A stretch of DNA of 64,000 bases from Peromyscus leucopus (GCF_004664715.2 NC_051069.1:78204647-78268646), one strand, 5' to 3'; positions 23,347 through 35,732 are shown, numbered from the stretch's first letter. The notes: generated by a model not told the origin, from the sequence alone. Numbers and translations are program-made.

Positions 23347-24134
23347 CTTGAGATTTTTTTGATTTTTTTCATTTTTTAAATTTATTTATTAAATTTAATT
23401 TTACATATGAGCCACGGATTCCCTTGTTCTTCCCCTCCCACCCCCCACCCCCGCCTTCCCCCCAGCCCACCCCCCATTCTCATCTCCTCCAGGGCAAAGA
23501 CTCCCCCGAGGAGAGGATTGAGTTCAACCTGGTAGATTCAGTCCAGGCAGGTCCAGTCCCCTCCTCCCAGGCTGAGCCAAGTGTCCCTGTATAAGCCCCA
23601 GGTTCCAAACTGCCAATTCATGCACTGAGGACAGGACCTGGTCCACTGTCTGGATGCCTCCCAAGCAGATCAAGCTGATCAACTGTCTTATTTATCTGGA
23701 GGGCCTGATCCAGTTGGGGGCTCCTCAGCTATTGGTTCATAGTTCATGTGTTTCCATTCCTTTGTATATTTGTCCCTATGCTTTTTCCAACCTTGGCCTC
23801 AACAATTCTCGCTCATACAAACCCTCCTCTTTCTCACCAGTTGGACTCCTGGAGCTCCACCTGGGGCCTGACTGTGGATCTCTGCATCCGGCTCCCTCAG
23901 TCATTGGATGGGGTTTCTAGCATGACAATTAGGATGTTTGGCCAGGTGGCCTTCGAATACTTCAGAGATCTATTCAGAGGGCCTGATCCAGTTGGGGGCC
24001 CCTCAGCCTTTGGTTCATAGTTCATGTGTTTCCATTCCTTTGGCTATTTGTCCCTGTGCTTTATCCAACCTTGGTTTCAACAATTCTCACTCATATAAAC
24101 CCTTCTCTTTCTCACTAATTGGACTCCCCGAGTG
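23347..24134 (-). mobile_element. L1 3' UTR, antisense, with internal duplication
   Basis: Starts with a T-rich tail ('aaatttatttattaaattt'). A C-rich polypyrimidine stretch follows, then a block typical of cricetid L1 3' ends ('gagggcctgatccagttgg', 'ggttcatagttcatgtg'). A segment of about 155 bp occurs twice in the same direction, at 23699-23854 and 23977-24132. Confidence 0.65.
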
Positions 24135-24975
24135 ATTTTTCTGATTTTAAGTGGGTAATGAGAAGACTCTTTTCTTTTTGGTCCTGGATTTTTGGAGCTA
24201 TGAATGTGGAACTTCCAACTGCCGGGCTTTGCCCCCTTCCCTGCTCCCAGCTCAGGATCCAGGAGCAGAGCTAGAAATAGAAGGCAAGAGTGTGGAGAAT
24301 GGTTCCTGAAGGCATTCATTTGCTAGGTTGGGCTATCCAAAGGCAGAGTATAGCTTTCATTTTCCAGATTTTTTCACTGTAAAAATCACACACACACACA
24401 TACTCCATACACGCATCAAATTCTGTGCTTGTTCTCTTGCTACTGCTGAAACATAATAGAGGGCATCAGGAAGTCCTGTTAAATGCTACTAAGTATGGCT
24501 AAGGTCACTCTGAATGTTAATGACAGGTTTTATTACCAGTACTCCTTCTGATGTCTATTTTTCTTGCAAATCACCTAAACTATTGAGGGACAAGACCTTG
24601 TCCAAGTTTTCTTATTTCCTGGATGCTTTAAGTGAGCACTGTTGGTCCATGATGAAACCTATTGCTTCTCCATCGGAACATAAGCCATTCCTTTGTTCAT
24701 TGTGTCCATGCTGTATACACTACCCATCTGTTTGTTGCTCAGGAGTTCTGTTAGTTATCTAATCAGCCATTGTAGCTCAGTGTTTATATTTTATTAACCC
24801 TTATTTGACTTACAGTGATCCCAAAGAGCAAGAGTAGTGATGTTTGATTGATGTAATCATTCTATTTTATTGTTATAATTGATTGTTCAATTTTGATTAT
24901 TGTAATTGTTCTATTTTACTATCAGTTATTGCTGTTAATCTCTTTCTGTGATTAATTTATAAGTTACATTTTATT
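24135..24975. other. No recognised gene
   Basis: Contains a short (CA)n run at about 24388-24400 and AT-rich DNA from 24780. No repeat family was recognised. Confidence 0.4.
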
Positions 24976-24980
24976 ATAAA

Positions 24981-24993
24981 ATCTCTCTGTCTC

Positions 24994-25081
<88 letters not shown>

Positions 25082-25090
25082 TGTGTGTGT
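24981..25090 (+). repeat. Compound (CTGT)n (CT)n (GT)n microsatellite
   Basis: TCTG units change to CT and then to GT units within 110 bases. Confidence 0.95.
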
Positions 25091-25217
25091 AGGGAAACAA
25101 TATATATAAAGTTTTCACTATCCACAATTCAGCTGTCCCTTGGATTGTCTTGAAACATATCATCCCCGTTAGGGCAGACCGTTAGTCTCAGTCAAGCATA
25201 GTGGCATTGGTTGCTCT

Positions 25218-25392
25218 TTTTTTTTTTTTTTTTTTTTTTTTGGTTTTTTGAGACAGGGTTTCTCTGTGTAGCTTTGTGCCTTTCTGGGATTCACTTGGTA
25301 GCCCAGGCTGGCCTCGAACTCACTGAGATCTGCCTGGCTCTGCCTCCCGAGTGCTGGGATTAAAGGCATGCGCCACCACGGGTTGCTCTTTC
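25218..25392 (-). mobile_element. B1 SINE with target duplications
   Basis: Reads as antisense B1: a long T tail, 'gagacagggtttctctgtg', 'caggctggcctcgaactc' and 'gagtgctgggattaaagg'. It is flanked by 'ggttgctctt' on both sides (about 25209 and 25381), so it is a fairly recent, near full-length insertion. Confidence 0.9.
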
Positions 25393-26580
25393 TGTGTAGA
25401 TAGATTTCCATATTGAAAACTCCCGTTGAGTGGTTTGGTGCATGAAATCTCTCACCTAGCATGTATCATGTCTCTTTTACAATCAGTTCTAGGTACAATT
25501 CCTGCAAACTGGAGCTCCCCCTGCCCATCCAAGCTATTAGCCACCCGAATGAACTCTCCGAGTCATAAAGCATCAAACTGGAAATGAACATTATTCTTTG
25601 CTTTCTCCTTTCTTATTCATTTAAGGTGAAGAAGCCAGCACTCAGGAGTTGGGACTAGATCTGCCTGCCATTTCTGGGCTGGAAATTTGTGATGTCTACT
25701 ATAGATGATAAACACCTAGGGAAGGAGCCTGGGTGAAGATGGATAGAAGATAACTCTATTCTTTGTATAGTTCTTCTATCAGAAATGAGCATTTGGTACT
25801 GTGGATATATTTTTAGCAGTTACTGTGTTTCACATAAGCACCCTATATCTTTGTCAAAGGCCTCATTTCCTGATTTCTCTGGAGTCATCTGCTACTGTTT
25901 CCACACTCTCCTTCACACATTATTCAGAGGTGTAAATATCAGCTGCTGGATTGCGACAGCTTCTAGCTTCCTCCAAAGCAGTGTTGGGGGTGGGGCTTAG
26001 GCCACTCTTTCATGTATCTTTGTGGTGTAGTTGAAGGAGCACACTGCAGTTCACCCCAGAAGGCCTCTGGTCCCCTTCCTGTAGGAAAGGAAGCAAGCAT
26101 CAGTCATCTTTCCAGGACTGAGGTTTGTACATGGAACAAATGAAAAAGGAAACACAAATATGCTGAGAAAGCAAAGCCTCATACAATCGGTAATTGGTCT
26201 CTTCTCTAGGGAAGATCCCTTCTCTCTGTGAGAAGACAGGCTCTTAGAGAAATGGGGTTAAGAGCTGGACTGTATGCGGATGCCATGCCAATTGGGATAT
26301 TTACCTCTATCCAGAATTATGTCCACTTTGAGTCACTGGACATTTGCACTGGCATGAGAATAAAGATGAGGTGTGCAGCCTGAGAACCAGACTCGGAGCA
26401 CTTGGTAAATGTGCGAGGACTTTGACCCCTTTTGTTGTCCCTCAATAGGCGTTGGAAACAAAAAACCCGGAGGCTTGTTTTGGATGGTGGCAGAGAAGAG
26501 GGTTCACAGGGACCACTCTCAAACCTAGATCCAGAAATAAGATAGTAGTAAACAAATTATTTCACGTGGTCCTTTAGCAG
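25393..26580. other. 1.2 kb without recognised gene or repeat
   Basis: Mixed-composition DNA. A short (CAA)n run follows at 26579-26600. Confidence 0.4.
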
Positions 26581-26635
26581 CAACAACAACAACAACAAAA
26601 AAAATGCTGACAAGCCTTAAGGAAAATGACAAACA

Positions 26636-26823
26636 TTTTTATTGTTTTGATTTTATGTGCCTTCATGTATGTAAGCTTATTGCATGTAAGCAATGTATGC
26701 AGAGGCCAATGCTTCAGATCCCCTGGAATGTGACTTACAGACAGCTGTAACTTCCATGTGGGTGCTGGGAACTAAACCCAGGTCCTCTGCAAACTCTTAA
26801 CAGTTGAGTCATCTCTCCAGCAC
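26636..26823 (-). mobile_element. B3 SINE
   Basis: Antisense of the tRNA-derived B3 body: 'gcagaggccaatgcttcag', 'cagacagctgtaacttcc', 'gtgggtgctgggaac' and the head 'gtcatctctccagcacc'. Confidence 0.8.
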
Positions 26824-27109
26824 CTTATCTCACTTTTGAAAGACATGCTCTCTCAGAGAACCTTCCCAGCCACCACAGCACCTTATGACAAAGTTTTCTC
26901 TGGATACCAATTGACAGCTTGTTATTTGCATCCAGTACAGTTGCTTTTGGCTAAAAACAAGCAAAGGCACAGAAAATTGAACAATAATTAATTTGAAGTT
27001 TAGAAAAGAGTGTTATCACATTCACCTGCATTCTCCAAGCTGTCCGAGTATATGTGTAATTGGTAAATTGTCGTCATGAGATCTTTAAACTTGTTGAAAG
27101 TAGACTTTA

Positions 27110-27312
27110 GGATTAAGCTTACACAGATCTTGTACATACTGTCACAACCACGTGGGTGGCCACAATTTGGACTTAATGGGTTGGGAAAAAAATGAGAACA
27201 TGAAGTTGTGTGAACAAGGGAGAGTGGGTATATATGGTAGGACTTGGGTGAGTATCATCAAAATATGATGTACTGAATTTTCAAATAATTAATAAGATTA
27301 TTTTAAAAGCTT
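27110..27312 (+). mobile_element. L1 3' UTR fragment
   Basis: 'acacagatcttgtacatac', 'gccacaatttggacttaatg' and 'gagaacatgaagttgtg' match the 3' end of older rodent L1 copies, which also appears at 61700-62105. Confidence 0.6.
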
Positions 27313-30300
27313 TATTCTAGGAGAGAGGAAGACCATCTTGTCCCAGACTCCAGCTTGCTTATTTGAAATGTTCTCTAAAACACCTTTACCTAGGAGTAGA
27401 ATTGGCCCCTAACTCTCCAACATGGAGGGAAGAGAGCAGCAACAGCCCAAGATTTAAAATACTGTGTCCTTGAGAATCACTAGAAAGTACACCATTTCCA
27501 ACAGATGTTACTGTTTATTCCATGATATAAAAACATCCACAGTAAAAAGAGGAAGCTAGTAGTCCATCCATGGAAGCTCAGCATGGAGAAAAATCTCAAC
27601 TGGCAACTCAGACGACTTCTTTAGTTTCCCCAGTCGATTTCTGCTGCATGTGCGTATTTCCCCGATTTGATGATGTTACCTTTGCTTGTTATTGAAATCA
27701 GGCTACTCCAGTCATCTCACGGATGCTGTGAACTCCTGATTTGAGCATGTTTTGCTTTCTATCTGCTGCGTCTCTCTATCTGCTACTTGCTATTTATTCT
27801 TTCTTCTTTGCTTGCTATGGACTCAACTCACTCATTCATAAAAGAAAGCACAGCTATTGTGTGTAGATCATTCTTCAAATCATACAGCACAAGTGCACCT
27901 AAACATCCATCCAACATAGGCATCTAAACTAGGCATCAGTACATCTAATCTTGCTTTTACATAGCAGTGGTGGCTTTTTTAGGAATGACTAGAATTAAGC
28001 ATTGTGATGCTGTAACTTAAGGCTTATTACCTTATGGTTTATTTATTTTCATAATTCTACAACCTCTATGGTCTTCACTAATTTATTATCTATTATAGGA
28101 GGAAGTAGAAAATTGACCTGACTTTCCCAAGAACTAAAGACAAGGTACACAAGTGATGAGCTACTAATAGACCCAAGGGTCCTTCCCTCAGTAAATGATT
28201 ATTGAGTGTTTATTCTTGAGTAAATAGTATTGATCAGAGGTGAATCTGTTGTGTTGGTGGAAAGGAGAGTAGGAAGGTTAGTCAAGAGAAATGAAATCAA
28301 TTAATGAGCTTGTGTCTGAAGCTAATGTGGAAACTGGCCAGGTCCTGTTGAGAACAGCAGTGTAAGATTTTGTTCTTGGGGCTTCAAACGTAAGAGGCAC
28401 ATTGGATGTTCCAACAAGCAGAGCTCGGGCTTTGGGAGCAGCTGGAATGGGCATATGTCATGGTCAGTGACCCTGGCAGTGGAACTCCTCCTCATATTGT
28501 TTTTTGAAAAAGCAACTTGGAAATTCATTGACAGGGAATGGTGACGTGACATGCCTGCTTAGCTTCACCTCAGGCAGATCTGTAGTTGGGAATTTGTGGT
28601 GCTATATGTATCAAGTTCTTTGCTTCCACGTTTCCTCTCTTACTCCAACCAACCCTATGTGGATAGAGTTGAGGGGAGAACAGTCCTGCCCTCCTGTGAG
28701 TGGACAAGTGTTGGCAGCATGTCGCTTAAACTGCCTTCTCCTTCTGTTTCCAGTCCCTAGAGAGGTTGGTTCTTCCTAGAGAAGGAGAAACAGGGTCTAC
28801 TTGTAGCTCAAGGGACATGCCTTTGCTCCCTCATGAAAAAAAAAATCACAGGGACTTTTTCAAAAGCACAAATGTCCAAGAGAAATGACATCAGCAGCAA
28901 CATCTGAGGTGCTGAAAATTCCCTGTAAAAGGGGTGACTCCACAGAAGACTGGAGGTCCATTTTCTAGACATAGTAAAACTAAGTGTTTGGACCATAGTG
29001 CGAGTGAGCTGACTTGAAGAACTCTGGGGATGGGAGAGGTGACGAAATAGAAGCCCTCAGTTCCCAGGAGCTGGAAGTGTGGCCTTCACCATCTAGCCGG
29101 GTACTAGAAGACCCTCCCTGAGTGATCTGACGGACTAAGCATAATGATACAAAAAGGTTGGGCAGTGGGGTCATCCTGCCAAATCCAATAACCAGAGTGT
29201 TTAAGGTGAAACTCACTCCAGGAAAACACTGCCACTTTAGTAAGTGGTAAGATTTTCATTGTCCCACTTTAAAATAGAAAAAGTGGAAAACCAGGAAATA
29301 CCAAATACCACAATAAACATTCTAACATGAAATAGACTTCTAACATGAAATAGACTTAAAAAAAAAAAACTAAAAAACCAAGAAAAAGAAGAATATTAGA
29401 AAACTAGAGGAAACATTTGCTGTAGTACGAGGGAGCCTGCAGTTCTCTGGCCTTAACAGAGAAGACACTGTGGCCACTAAGTGAGAAGAGTTGTGATGGT
29501 GAGGAGCAGGGAGACCTGGAATTCAGGGAATGCAGGGGAAAGATAATAAAGAGATTCCTTAGAAGATGGTGAAGAGTGATGATAAGAGCGAGTCCAGAGT
29601 CCAGACTATCACCAGGAGTTCTTTCAAGGAGAAAAAGTGATGAATCTGGAGGGTCTAAATGCACTGAAAATTTTTACACCATTTCGGATTGCTGTGGTAA
29701 TAAAAAAACAGAAAAAAAAAGTTAGGAAGAAAAGTTAAATATGAACTTCAAGCAAGACAGAATATTTTCCAGGAAAGATTGGATCTGAGCAGCACTTATG
29801 TTGTTGTATATCAACACTGAGTATTGAACTAAACTAAGTTGCCACAATACTGTATAGACCTGGGAAGGACACTCACAGGGAGGGCTACAGAAAGTGTAAG
29901 AATGGGAGAGAGTTCATTCTCATTTTCCACAGTGGGATGTTCACAGATTAGCCTGGAAGTAGAAAGCTAAGAGTAAATAAGTATACTATTTAGAAGCACC
30001 AATGCAAAGCTAGTTGAATTAAAACAACATGCTCTGGGGAGTTGAAAACTATAAACCAAAGCCTGCTGCTTTATAGTAACTTTACAAGTTACGAATTTAA
30101 TTCTCTCAGCCTATGGATCGACAAAGCTTGGGGGCAGGGAATAGTTTAAAGATGAAAAGACAAAAGACGAAAGAACAGAGATATGTGGGTGTTGTTTAAG
30201 GAGTGTCAGAATGACAGATCCTGGAGTGGAAGAGGAATAAGAAAGGGAAGAAAATCAGATGAGTAAGGAAAAGTGATATAATCCAGAACAGAAAAAAATG

Positions 30301-30525
30301 GTGTTAGAAACATTGTATCAGGCAGAGAACAGCCTGGGAGGAGTCTCAATGGCTTCCTTCTCTGGCCAGGTTCCTTCTTTTTTCAATTAATTTTATTTAT
30401 GATTTTAATTATTATTGGAAATAAAGTTAGGGTTATCTCTGGTCAGTTTTCATGTGCCCCATTCTATGCCTTTGGATTCCATCTTGTTCATGGTCTTACT
30501 TTGTGATTGCCTACCCTGTGGGCTT
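27313..30525. other. 3.2 kb without recognised gene or repeat
   Basis: Only a short exact duplication ('taacatgaaatagactt' twice near 29322-29358) and A-rich runs were noted. The 91-codon frame at 28504-28779 has no familiar domain. Confidence 0.4.
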
Positions 30526-30529
30526 CCAA

Positions 30530-30705
30530 TAGCAGTGTATATATATTTAGTGTTTGGTGCCCAAGAAAGTCAAAAGAGGACATCAGATCCTCTGAGCTGG
30601 AGTTATAGACGGTTGTGAGCATCATGTGGATGCTGGGAATTAAATGCTACTCCTCTGGAAGAGTAACAAGTGCTCTAAACCGCTCAGGCATCTATCCAGC
30701 CTGCA
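30530..30705 (-). mobile_element. B3 SINE
   Basis: 'agaggacatcagatcctctg', 'gagttatagacggttgtg', 'atgctgggaattaaatgc' and 'gaagagtaacaagtgctc' follow B3 in antisense. Confidence 0.8.
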
Positions 30706-31444
30706 CATTTGTTTCTTAAATGCTCCAGTTTCTCTGTTTGTGAAAGCAACAATGCACCAATTTAACAGAAAAGCATCAGCAAAAACCAATCATGAGATAG
30801 AAAACATAATTTTAATAATTGTAGTTGTAAACATAAGAGTAGTATACTAAAATAAGCAAGAAAACTATAAAACTTTACTGAAAGGCACAAACAATTATCA
30901 GAATGAAGAGTTAGCATTCCATGGATTTCAAAACCCCCAGGATATAAATTTTCTTTCCTTAACCTATATTTTAAACTCATTCTCAATTAATAATTATTGC
31001 TTACACTTATCACTCACTTACATATCAGACACTCTCAGAAGGATTTTTAATTAATATACAAGACTAATTTCAAAACTTACATAGAACATTAAATCTAAGT
31101 CATCAGTCATGCCAAGTTTGTAAATGAACAGAGGGAGAAGAATTAGTTCCCTAGTTCTCAATATGTATCATAGAGCTATGAAAGTAAAGTGTTTGTGTCT
31201 GAATAAACAGATAAAGCAATAGAACAAAACAGACACGTTTTGAAGTTTAATGACAAAGAGAATCACCTGTGACCCATGCCTTCAGCATTTCTGGAAAACA
31301 AAGAATACCATGAGTCCCAAGTGATCTGCAGGCAGAGTGATAAACATGAGGTCCCTGGAGTTTTTCCAAGGCAAGAACAAATCCAAGAGTGTGCAGAACA
31401 GGGTGGGCCAAAGAGTGAGTGGAGGACACACCCTAAGACAGGGC
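30706..31444. other. No recognised feature
   Basis: No gene or repeat family was recognised. Confidence 0.4.
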
Positions 31445-31494
31445 GGAAGTGGGGCACAATGGTAGACCACTGGCTTACCACATGCAAAGCCCTG

Positions 31495-31498
<4 letters not shown>
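31445..31498 (+). mobile_element. ID-like SINE head
   Basis: 'ggggcacaatggtagaccac' and 'gcaaagccctgatttac' resemble an ID-type head, followed directly by (AC)n. Confidence 0.5.

Positions 31499-31540
<42 letters not shown>
31499..31540 (+). repeat. (AC)n microsatellite
   Basis: About 21 AC units that probably grew from the tail of the preceding SINE. Confidence 0.95.
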
Positions 31541-31544
<4 letters not shown>

Positions 31545-32090
31545 GGAGAGAAAGCTCAATTAAGTGTCAGTGCTGATCCTGAACAAGCACAGTTCTGGGA
31601 CATGTTGGCATGTGACACCATCTGGAGGGAGAGAGGACAAAGCACTCAGGAACAAACAAGGACGGTGCAGGGAAGCCATGCTCAGACATACTGAGAAGGG
31701 GTGAAGCTCCTCAGAGGTGTGGCCATGAATGGAAAGAAAGAAGAGAGAGATCAAAGCTTCTAGCAGCATGAGAGACACCAACCCTCTTCACCCCACCAAG
31801 TCTTCTATAAAGAACTGTATTTCTCCTCTGTCGGAGAAGGCCTTGGAGCTGGGCATTTCTTCCTTAAGATGTCTGATTATTTCAAAAACTCAAACTAATT
31901 CTGAATGGAATTCCTATGTTAACAAAACAAAAATATAAAGCCTGTGTTTACAACTGATGAGCATTCTCTGAGAACCAGAAAACCACATAAAATTATAGTG
32001 TAGCTCAGTTTAGAGTGAAGTGAATATCTTCCAAGTAGTTTTTGAAGGTGCTAAAAGGACACTTAGAAATTCAAGGACTAAGGGCAGTAG
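31541..32090. other. No recognised feature
   Basis: No gene or repeat family was recognised. Confidence 0.4.
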
Positions 32091-32093
32091 AAA

Positions 32094-32182
32094 GAGGGGA
32101 GGGGGGGAAGGAAGGAGGGAGGGAGGGAGGAAGGGAGAGAGGGAGGGAGGGAGAGAGGAGGAGGAAGGGGAAGGGACGAGAG
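32094..32182 (+). repeat. G-rich purine tract
   Basis: About 90 bases of nearly pure purine made of GGGA and GGAA units, with many runs of three or more G. Confidence 0.9.
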
Positions 32183-33125
32183 GGGTAGTAGAGAATAGGG
32201 TAGGAAGCGAATAAGAAAACAAAATAATCTCACATCAAAAAAAGTAAGTCTCAGGATGCCCAAGGCAAAAGGAAATCCAATGGAATTTTAATAAGGGATA
32301 TTGAAGATGGGCAGGAAAACAGCCAAGAAAATGAAATTGAGTTAAAGAAAGAAGTCAAAAGGGGTCAGACAGTGCTTGGAATGGAGGCAATATAATAGAC
32401 GTACAGCTTAAGTGCCCTAGGAGGAAAACACGGCCATGAAAATGAGTTACTGCTCAAAACTGCAACCCAAGAAACTTCAGAGGCGTTGGAAGCAAACTGA
32501 GAGGTAAGTGGGGACCCTGCACACTTTGGAAGATTCGCCTGGAACAGCCAACTCCAGGATGTAAACTCGTGGGACAGTTAGACTTCAAATGCCTAGGAAA
32601 ATATTCTTGAGGAATCAAGACAGAAGGAACAACATGTTAATGAGGGTGGGGAAATTAAGCAAACACAAAGAAGGCATTTTAGATTCAGCCTGCCTGTTAG
32701 GGTCATAAGAGGACAGGCTTGGATGTGCACAGTGTTAGGGAACACCACATACAGGTGTCCTTCTGGGGGAAAGTCACGCTTGGTCAGATAACTGCAAGGA
32801 TTTTATCACAGCTGCCAATGAGTAGGAAGTAAACCAAATGGACAGAGGAATCAAATGAACCAGAGTGTGTTTTAACCCTATATAACTGGGGGTGTAGGTA
32901 GCTTTTAATTATGAATCTGTGGTTGGATAGCCTCAGCCTAGACAAACTTTAGATTTACACACAAGGCCTGAACACTTCTGACACATACCTGCACACATTT
33001 TGTACATGTATAGTTCCCTAGAGATTTGGTTTAAAATTTTTAAAACTAAATTATGTGTATTGTGGCAGTGTACACATGAAGATGTGTTTGTTTCTTGAAA
33101 TTACTATAATTGTGTAGAATCATAG
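32183..33125. other. No recognised feature
   Basis: No gene or repeat family was recognised. Confidence 0.4.
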
Positions 33126-33129
33126 TGTT

Positions 33130-33475
33130 ATTCTTATGAAATGTACTTTGAAGTACTAAGGGACTAAAGGGTAGGTTCCTGAAACCTGCAAGAAAACGTT
33201 TAAAACAAATATTATAAGAAGGTTTCATGTTCCCAAAAATATCACTGAGGAAAAGGTAACCCAGATGAAAAAACTCACATTCACACAACAAATTAGGGGA
33301 AAATATACATGAATAAATAATCAACTGGTTTATATTAATGGAATATAAATTAAAACAAGGAGATACCAACCTTTAATCTACACCCTGGCAAAACTGAGTT
33401 TGGAAATCTAAAACATAGACATTTAAATAGAAAATAGTATGGTCACTTTTGAAAAGAAACGCCCCATGACCCTTA
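33130..33475 (+). mobile_element. Ancient L1 (L1M-type) fragment
   Basis: 'ggaatataaattaaaac', 'ggagataccaacctttaatc' and 'ctggcaaaactgag' match the A-rich sense strand of an old L1 ORF2 3' region. It is diverged and not open. Confidence 0.55.
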
Positions 33476-33544
33476 GGTGTACTCAGATTGGCCTCTCGGC
33501 ATGTCCTTGAGGCATTTTCTTAATTGCTAAGTGATGTGAGAGGG

Positions 33545-33905
33545 CCTAGCCCACTATGGTGGACTGAAAGAAAATGGCTCCCAAAGGGAGTGGTACTATT
33601 AGGAGGTATGGCTTTGCTGGAGTGGATGTGACATTGTTAGAGGAAGTGTGTCACTGTGGAGGCAGGGCTTTGAGGTCTCATATATGCTCAGGCCACACCC
33701 AGTGAGACAGTTCACTGCTTTCACCTGCAAGCTGTAAAACCCTCCACTACCTCTCTAGCACTATGTCTGCCTCCATGCTGCCATGTCTCACTCTATTGAT
33801 AGTGGACAGAACCTCTGAACTGCAAACACCCAGTTAAATGTTTTTCTTTGTAAGAGTTGCTGTGGTCATGGTGTCTCTTTATAGCAATAGAAACCCTAAC
33901 TAAGA
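33545..33905 (+). mobile_element. Rodent MaLR-like LTR
   Basis: 'gaggaagtgtgtcactgtgg', 'gcagggctttgaggtctc', 'acctctgaactgcaaac' and the terminal 'atagaaaccctaactaagac' define a common rodent LTR. The AATAAA equivalent has decayed to 'gttaaatg'. Copies recur at 37282 and 40006. Confidence 0.7.
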
Positions 33906-34155
33906 CACACATTGTGAGTGGTACCATATTTGGGCAGGTTCCCTGAGCTGTATAAGAAAGGTAGCTGAGCAAGCTAGGAGGAGCAGGACCTTAAGCAGCA
34001 TTCTTCTGTGGTTCCTGCTTCACTTCCTGCCTCTCAGTTTCCGCCCCAAATTCCTTTGATGATGAATTATAAAGTATGAAATGAAATAAACCACCCCTAA
34101 GTTGCTTTTGGTCAGGAATTTATCACAGCAACAGAAAGCAAACTGCAACAAACAG
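33906..34155 (+). mobile_element. Second rodent LTR-like fragment in tandem
   Basis: 'gagctgtataagaaagg', 'ttccttgcctctc'-type words, 'gaaataaaccacccctaag' and 'ttatcacagcaacagaaagc' form the 3' part of a related LTR in the same orientation as its left neighbour. Confidence 0.55.
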
Positions 34156-34283
34156 GAGTATATGTAGAAATATAAATGGAAACAGTGACTTCATAGAGTG
34201 AAAAGACAGGTTGTATATTATTTTTGTATATTATACAGGCAATTATTAGTGTACCTAAATGTCACTGATAGTAAATGTCTTAA

Positions 34284-34432
34284 GCCAGGCATCACAAACC
34301 TATATTGTATTTGAGAGGCTGAGTCAGGAGAATTACTCCATTGCCATGAGTTAAGGACATGCCTAGGCTATATAGTGATTTCAAAGCCAGCTTAGTGAAC
34401 ATAGTGAGACTTTGTCTCAATTTCTTTTACTT
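34284..34432 (+). mobile_element. Old B1-like (7SL-derived) SINE
   Basis: 'agccaggcatcacaaacc', 'gagaggctgagtcaggag' and 'gtgagactttgtctcaa' follow the order of a proto-B1 element. It is strongly diverged. Confidence 0.6.
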
Positions 34433-35284
34433 TACTAAACAGCATAATCTAATTGTATCAGTCTCTGTAATGCTATACCTAAATTATGCAAGAGTGAGAA
34501 AAACATTCTTACAGACCAGCACCAGGGAAGATGAGCTTGCTCAAATGGCTTCAGTCAGAAATGTAGTCTTATTTTCTGAAAAGCAAGTGCATTCCTATAG
34601 TGTCTGTGCAACTAATGAATGTATGTGTAATTAAAGATTTCATATATGATGAGGCACTAATTTTAAAAATGTGAGCATCAGATCTTATCACCCTAAGGCC
34701 ATCTATAAATAATTTTATTTTCTGTCATCTCAGATCAGTTGCTGTCAGCCTAATGACAGAGGGCCACTCACTGGGTGATGGCTTCCTCTGGCCTCTGGCC
34801 TCTGTTTTTGCTAATCTCCTGCCCCTCTGGGCATTTGATTTAATCTGTAATAGCACAATCTGTAAAATAAATCCAGGCAATCACAAAAGTGATGTGCCTG
34901 TGAACTTAAGGAGCTCAAGTGTTTACCTTTTTCTTGTTCAAGCACGTGAATCAAAGCTTATTCTGTCTAACATGGTAAGGAGATTGGTGAGAGGCATCAA
35001 CAGCATATTGCTGGTAAACAGAAGCTGCATGAGTAAACACAAAGGCAATGCATTGTGAAATAATTACATATCTCTTCCCCTGCCTGATGACTAGAAAATC
35101 TGTGTCTCACATGAGACAAGTTGCCTTAAGAATATATGTAATGCATAGCTCTTGGATGGTTGTATCTTGATCCTCCAACTTGCCAAGGAGTGAGGGAAAT
35201 GATCCTCAGCCCTCACTTGCTCACTGATTGCCACTTTCCTATGCATTCTGAATGAAAACTTTGCGAACGGGAAAATTGCAACCA
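34433..35284. other. No recognised feature
   Basis: No gene or repeat family was recognised. The 101-codon frame at 34753-35058 has no familiar domain. Confidence 0.4.
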
Positions 35285-35350
35285 CATATGTTAGTTACTT
35301 TTTCTGCTGCAGTGACAAATCACCTGACAAAATCAACTTAAGGAAGGTGT

Positions 35351-35655
35351 TGTGGGAAATTTGTTTGCGTTGTTATTCCAAGACTGCCAATGGAGTTGGA
35401 CCTTGGTTCGAAGGACAGAGTCCACATTCAGCTGACTGGAGTGGACCATAGAGTTTTCTGTCCAACTTAGAGGAAGATAGAGGGACACACAGGAGGAATG
35501 AGTGGGGCTCAGAAAGATGTACAGGCATTTTTGATGAGGGAAGGGGGAGAAGAGAACAGTTTCCTCCATTACTCCATGGGTCTTTCAGGTTTATTTCCTA
35601 ATATCTGACTCCCGAGATTTATTTTTTAATAAAACAATAAAAGAAGACACAATAT
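35351..35655 (+). mobile_element. Class II-type LTR inserted in an older repeat
   Basis: Starts TGTGGGAAAT and contains 'ccaagactgccaatgg', 'ccatgggtctttcagg', 'ctgactcccgag' and 'aataaaacaataaaag' near its end. It is directly followed by a primer-binding-site-like sequence at 35657. No retroviral internal region follows; after 76 bases of tRNA-like sequence the host repeat resumes. Confidence 0.7.
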
Positions 35656-35656
35656 C

Positions 35657-35732
35657 TGGCACACAACATGGGGCCCAAACCCTCGATCCTGAGATTATGA
35701 CTCTTGTACTCTTCTGACTGAGTAAGACAGAC
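35657..35732 (-). pseudogene. tRNA-Lys-like sequence, antisense, fused to the LTR
   Basis: Bases 35657-35674 read TGGCACACAACATGGGGC, a diverged form of the 18-base primer binding site for tRNA-Lys(1,2). The match does not stop there. The next 58 bases continue as the reverse complement of tRNA-Lys(CTT) up to its 5' end. My hand alignment gives 57 of 76 positions identical without a gap. The anticodon position reads ATG where AAG is expected in antisense. Because it starts with the complement of CCA and abuts an LTR, it looks like a reverse transcript of the primer tRNA. It is not a working tRNA gene. Confidence 0.75.

Noticed and set aside
24981..25090. Tetranucleotide array as a CRISPR-like repeat
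   Set aside because: It is a simple compound microsatellite without spacers.
35657..35732. Working tRNA-Lys gene
   Set aside because: About a quarter of positions differ, the anticodon position is changed, and the sequence begins with the complement of CCA next to an LTR, so it is a reverse-transcribed copy.
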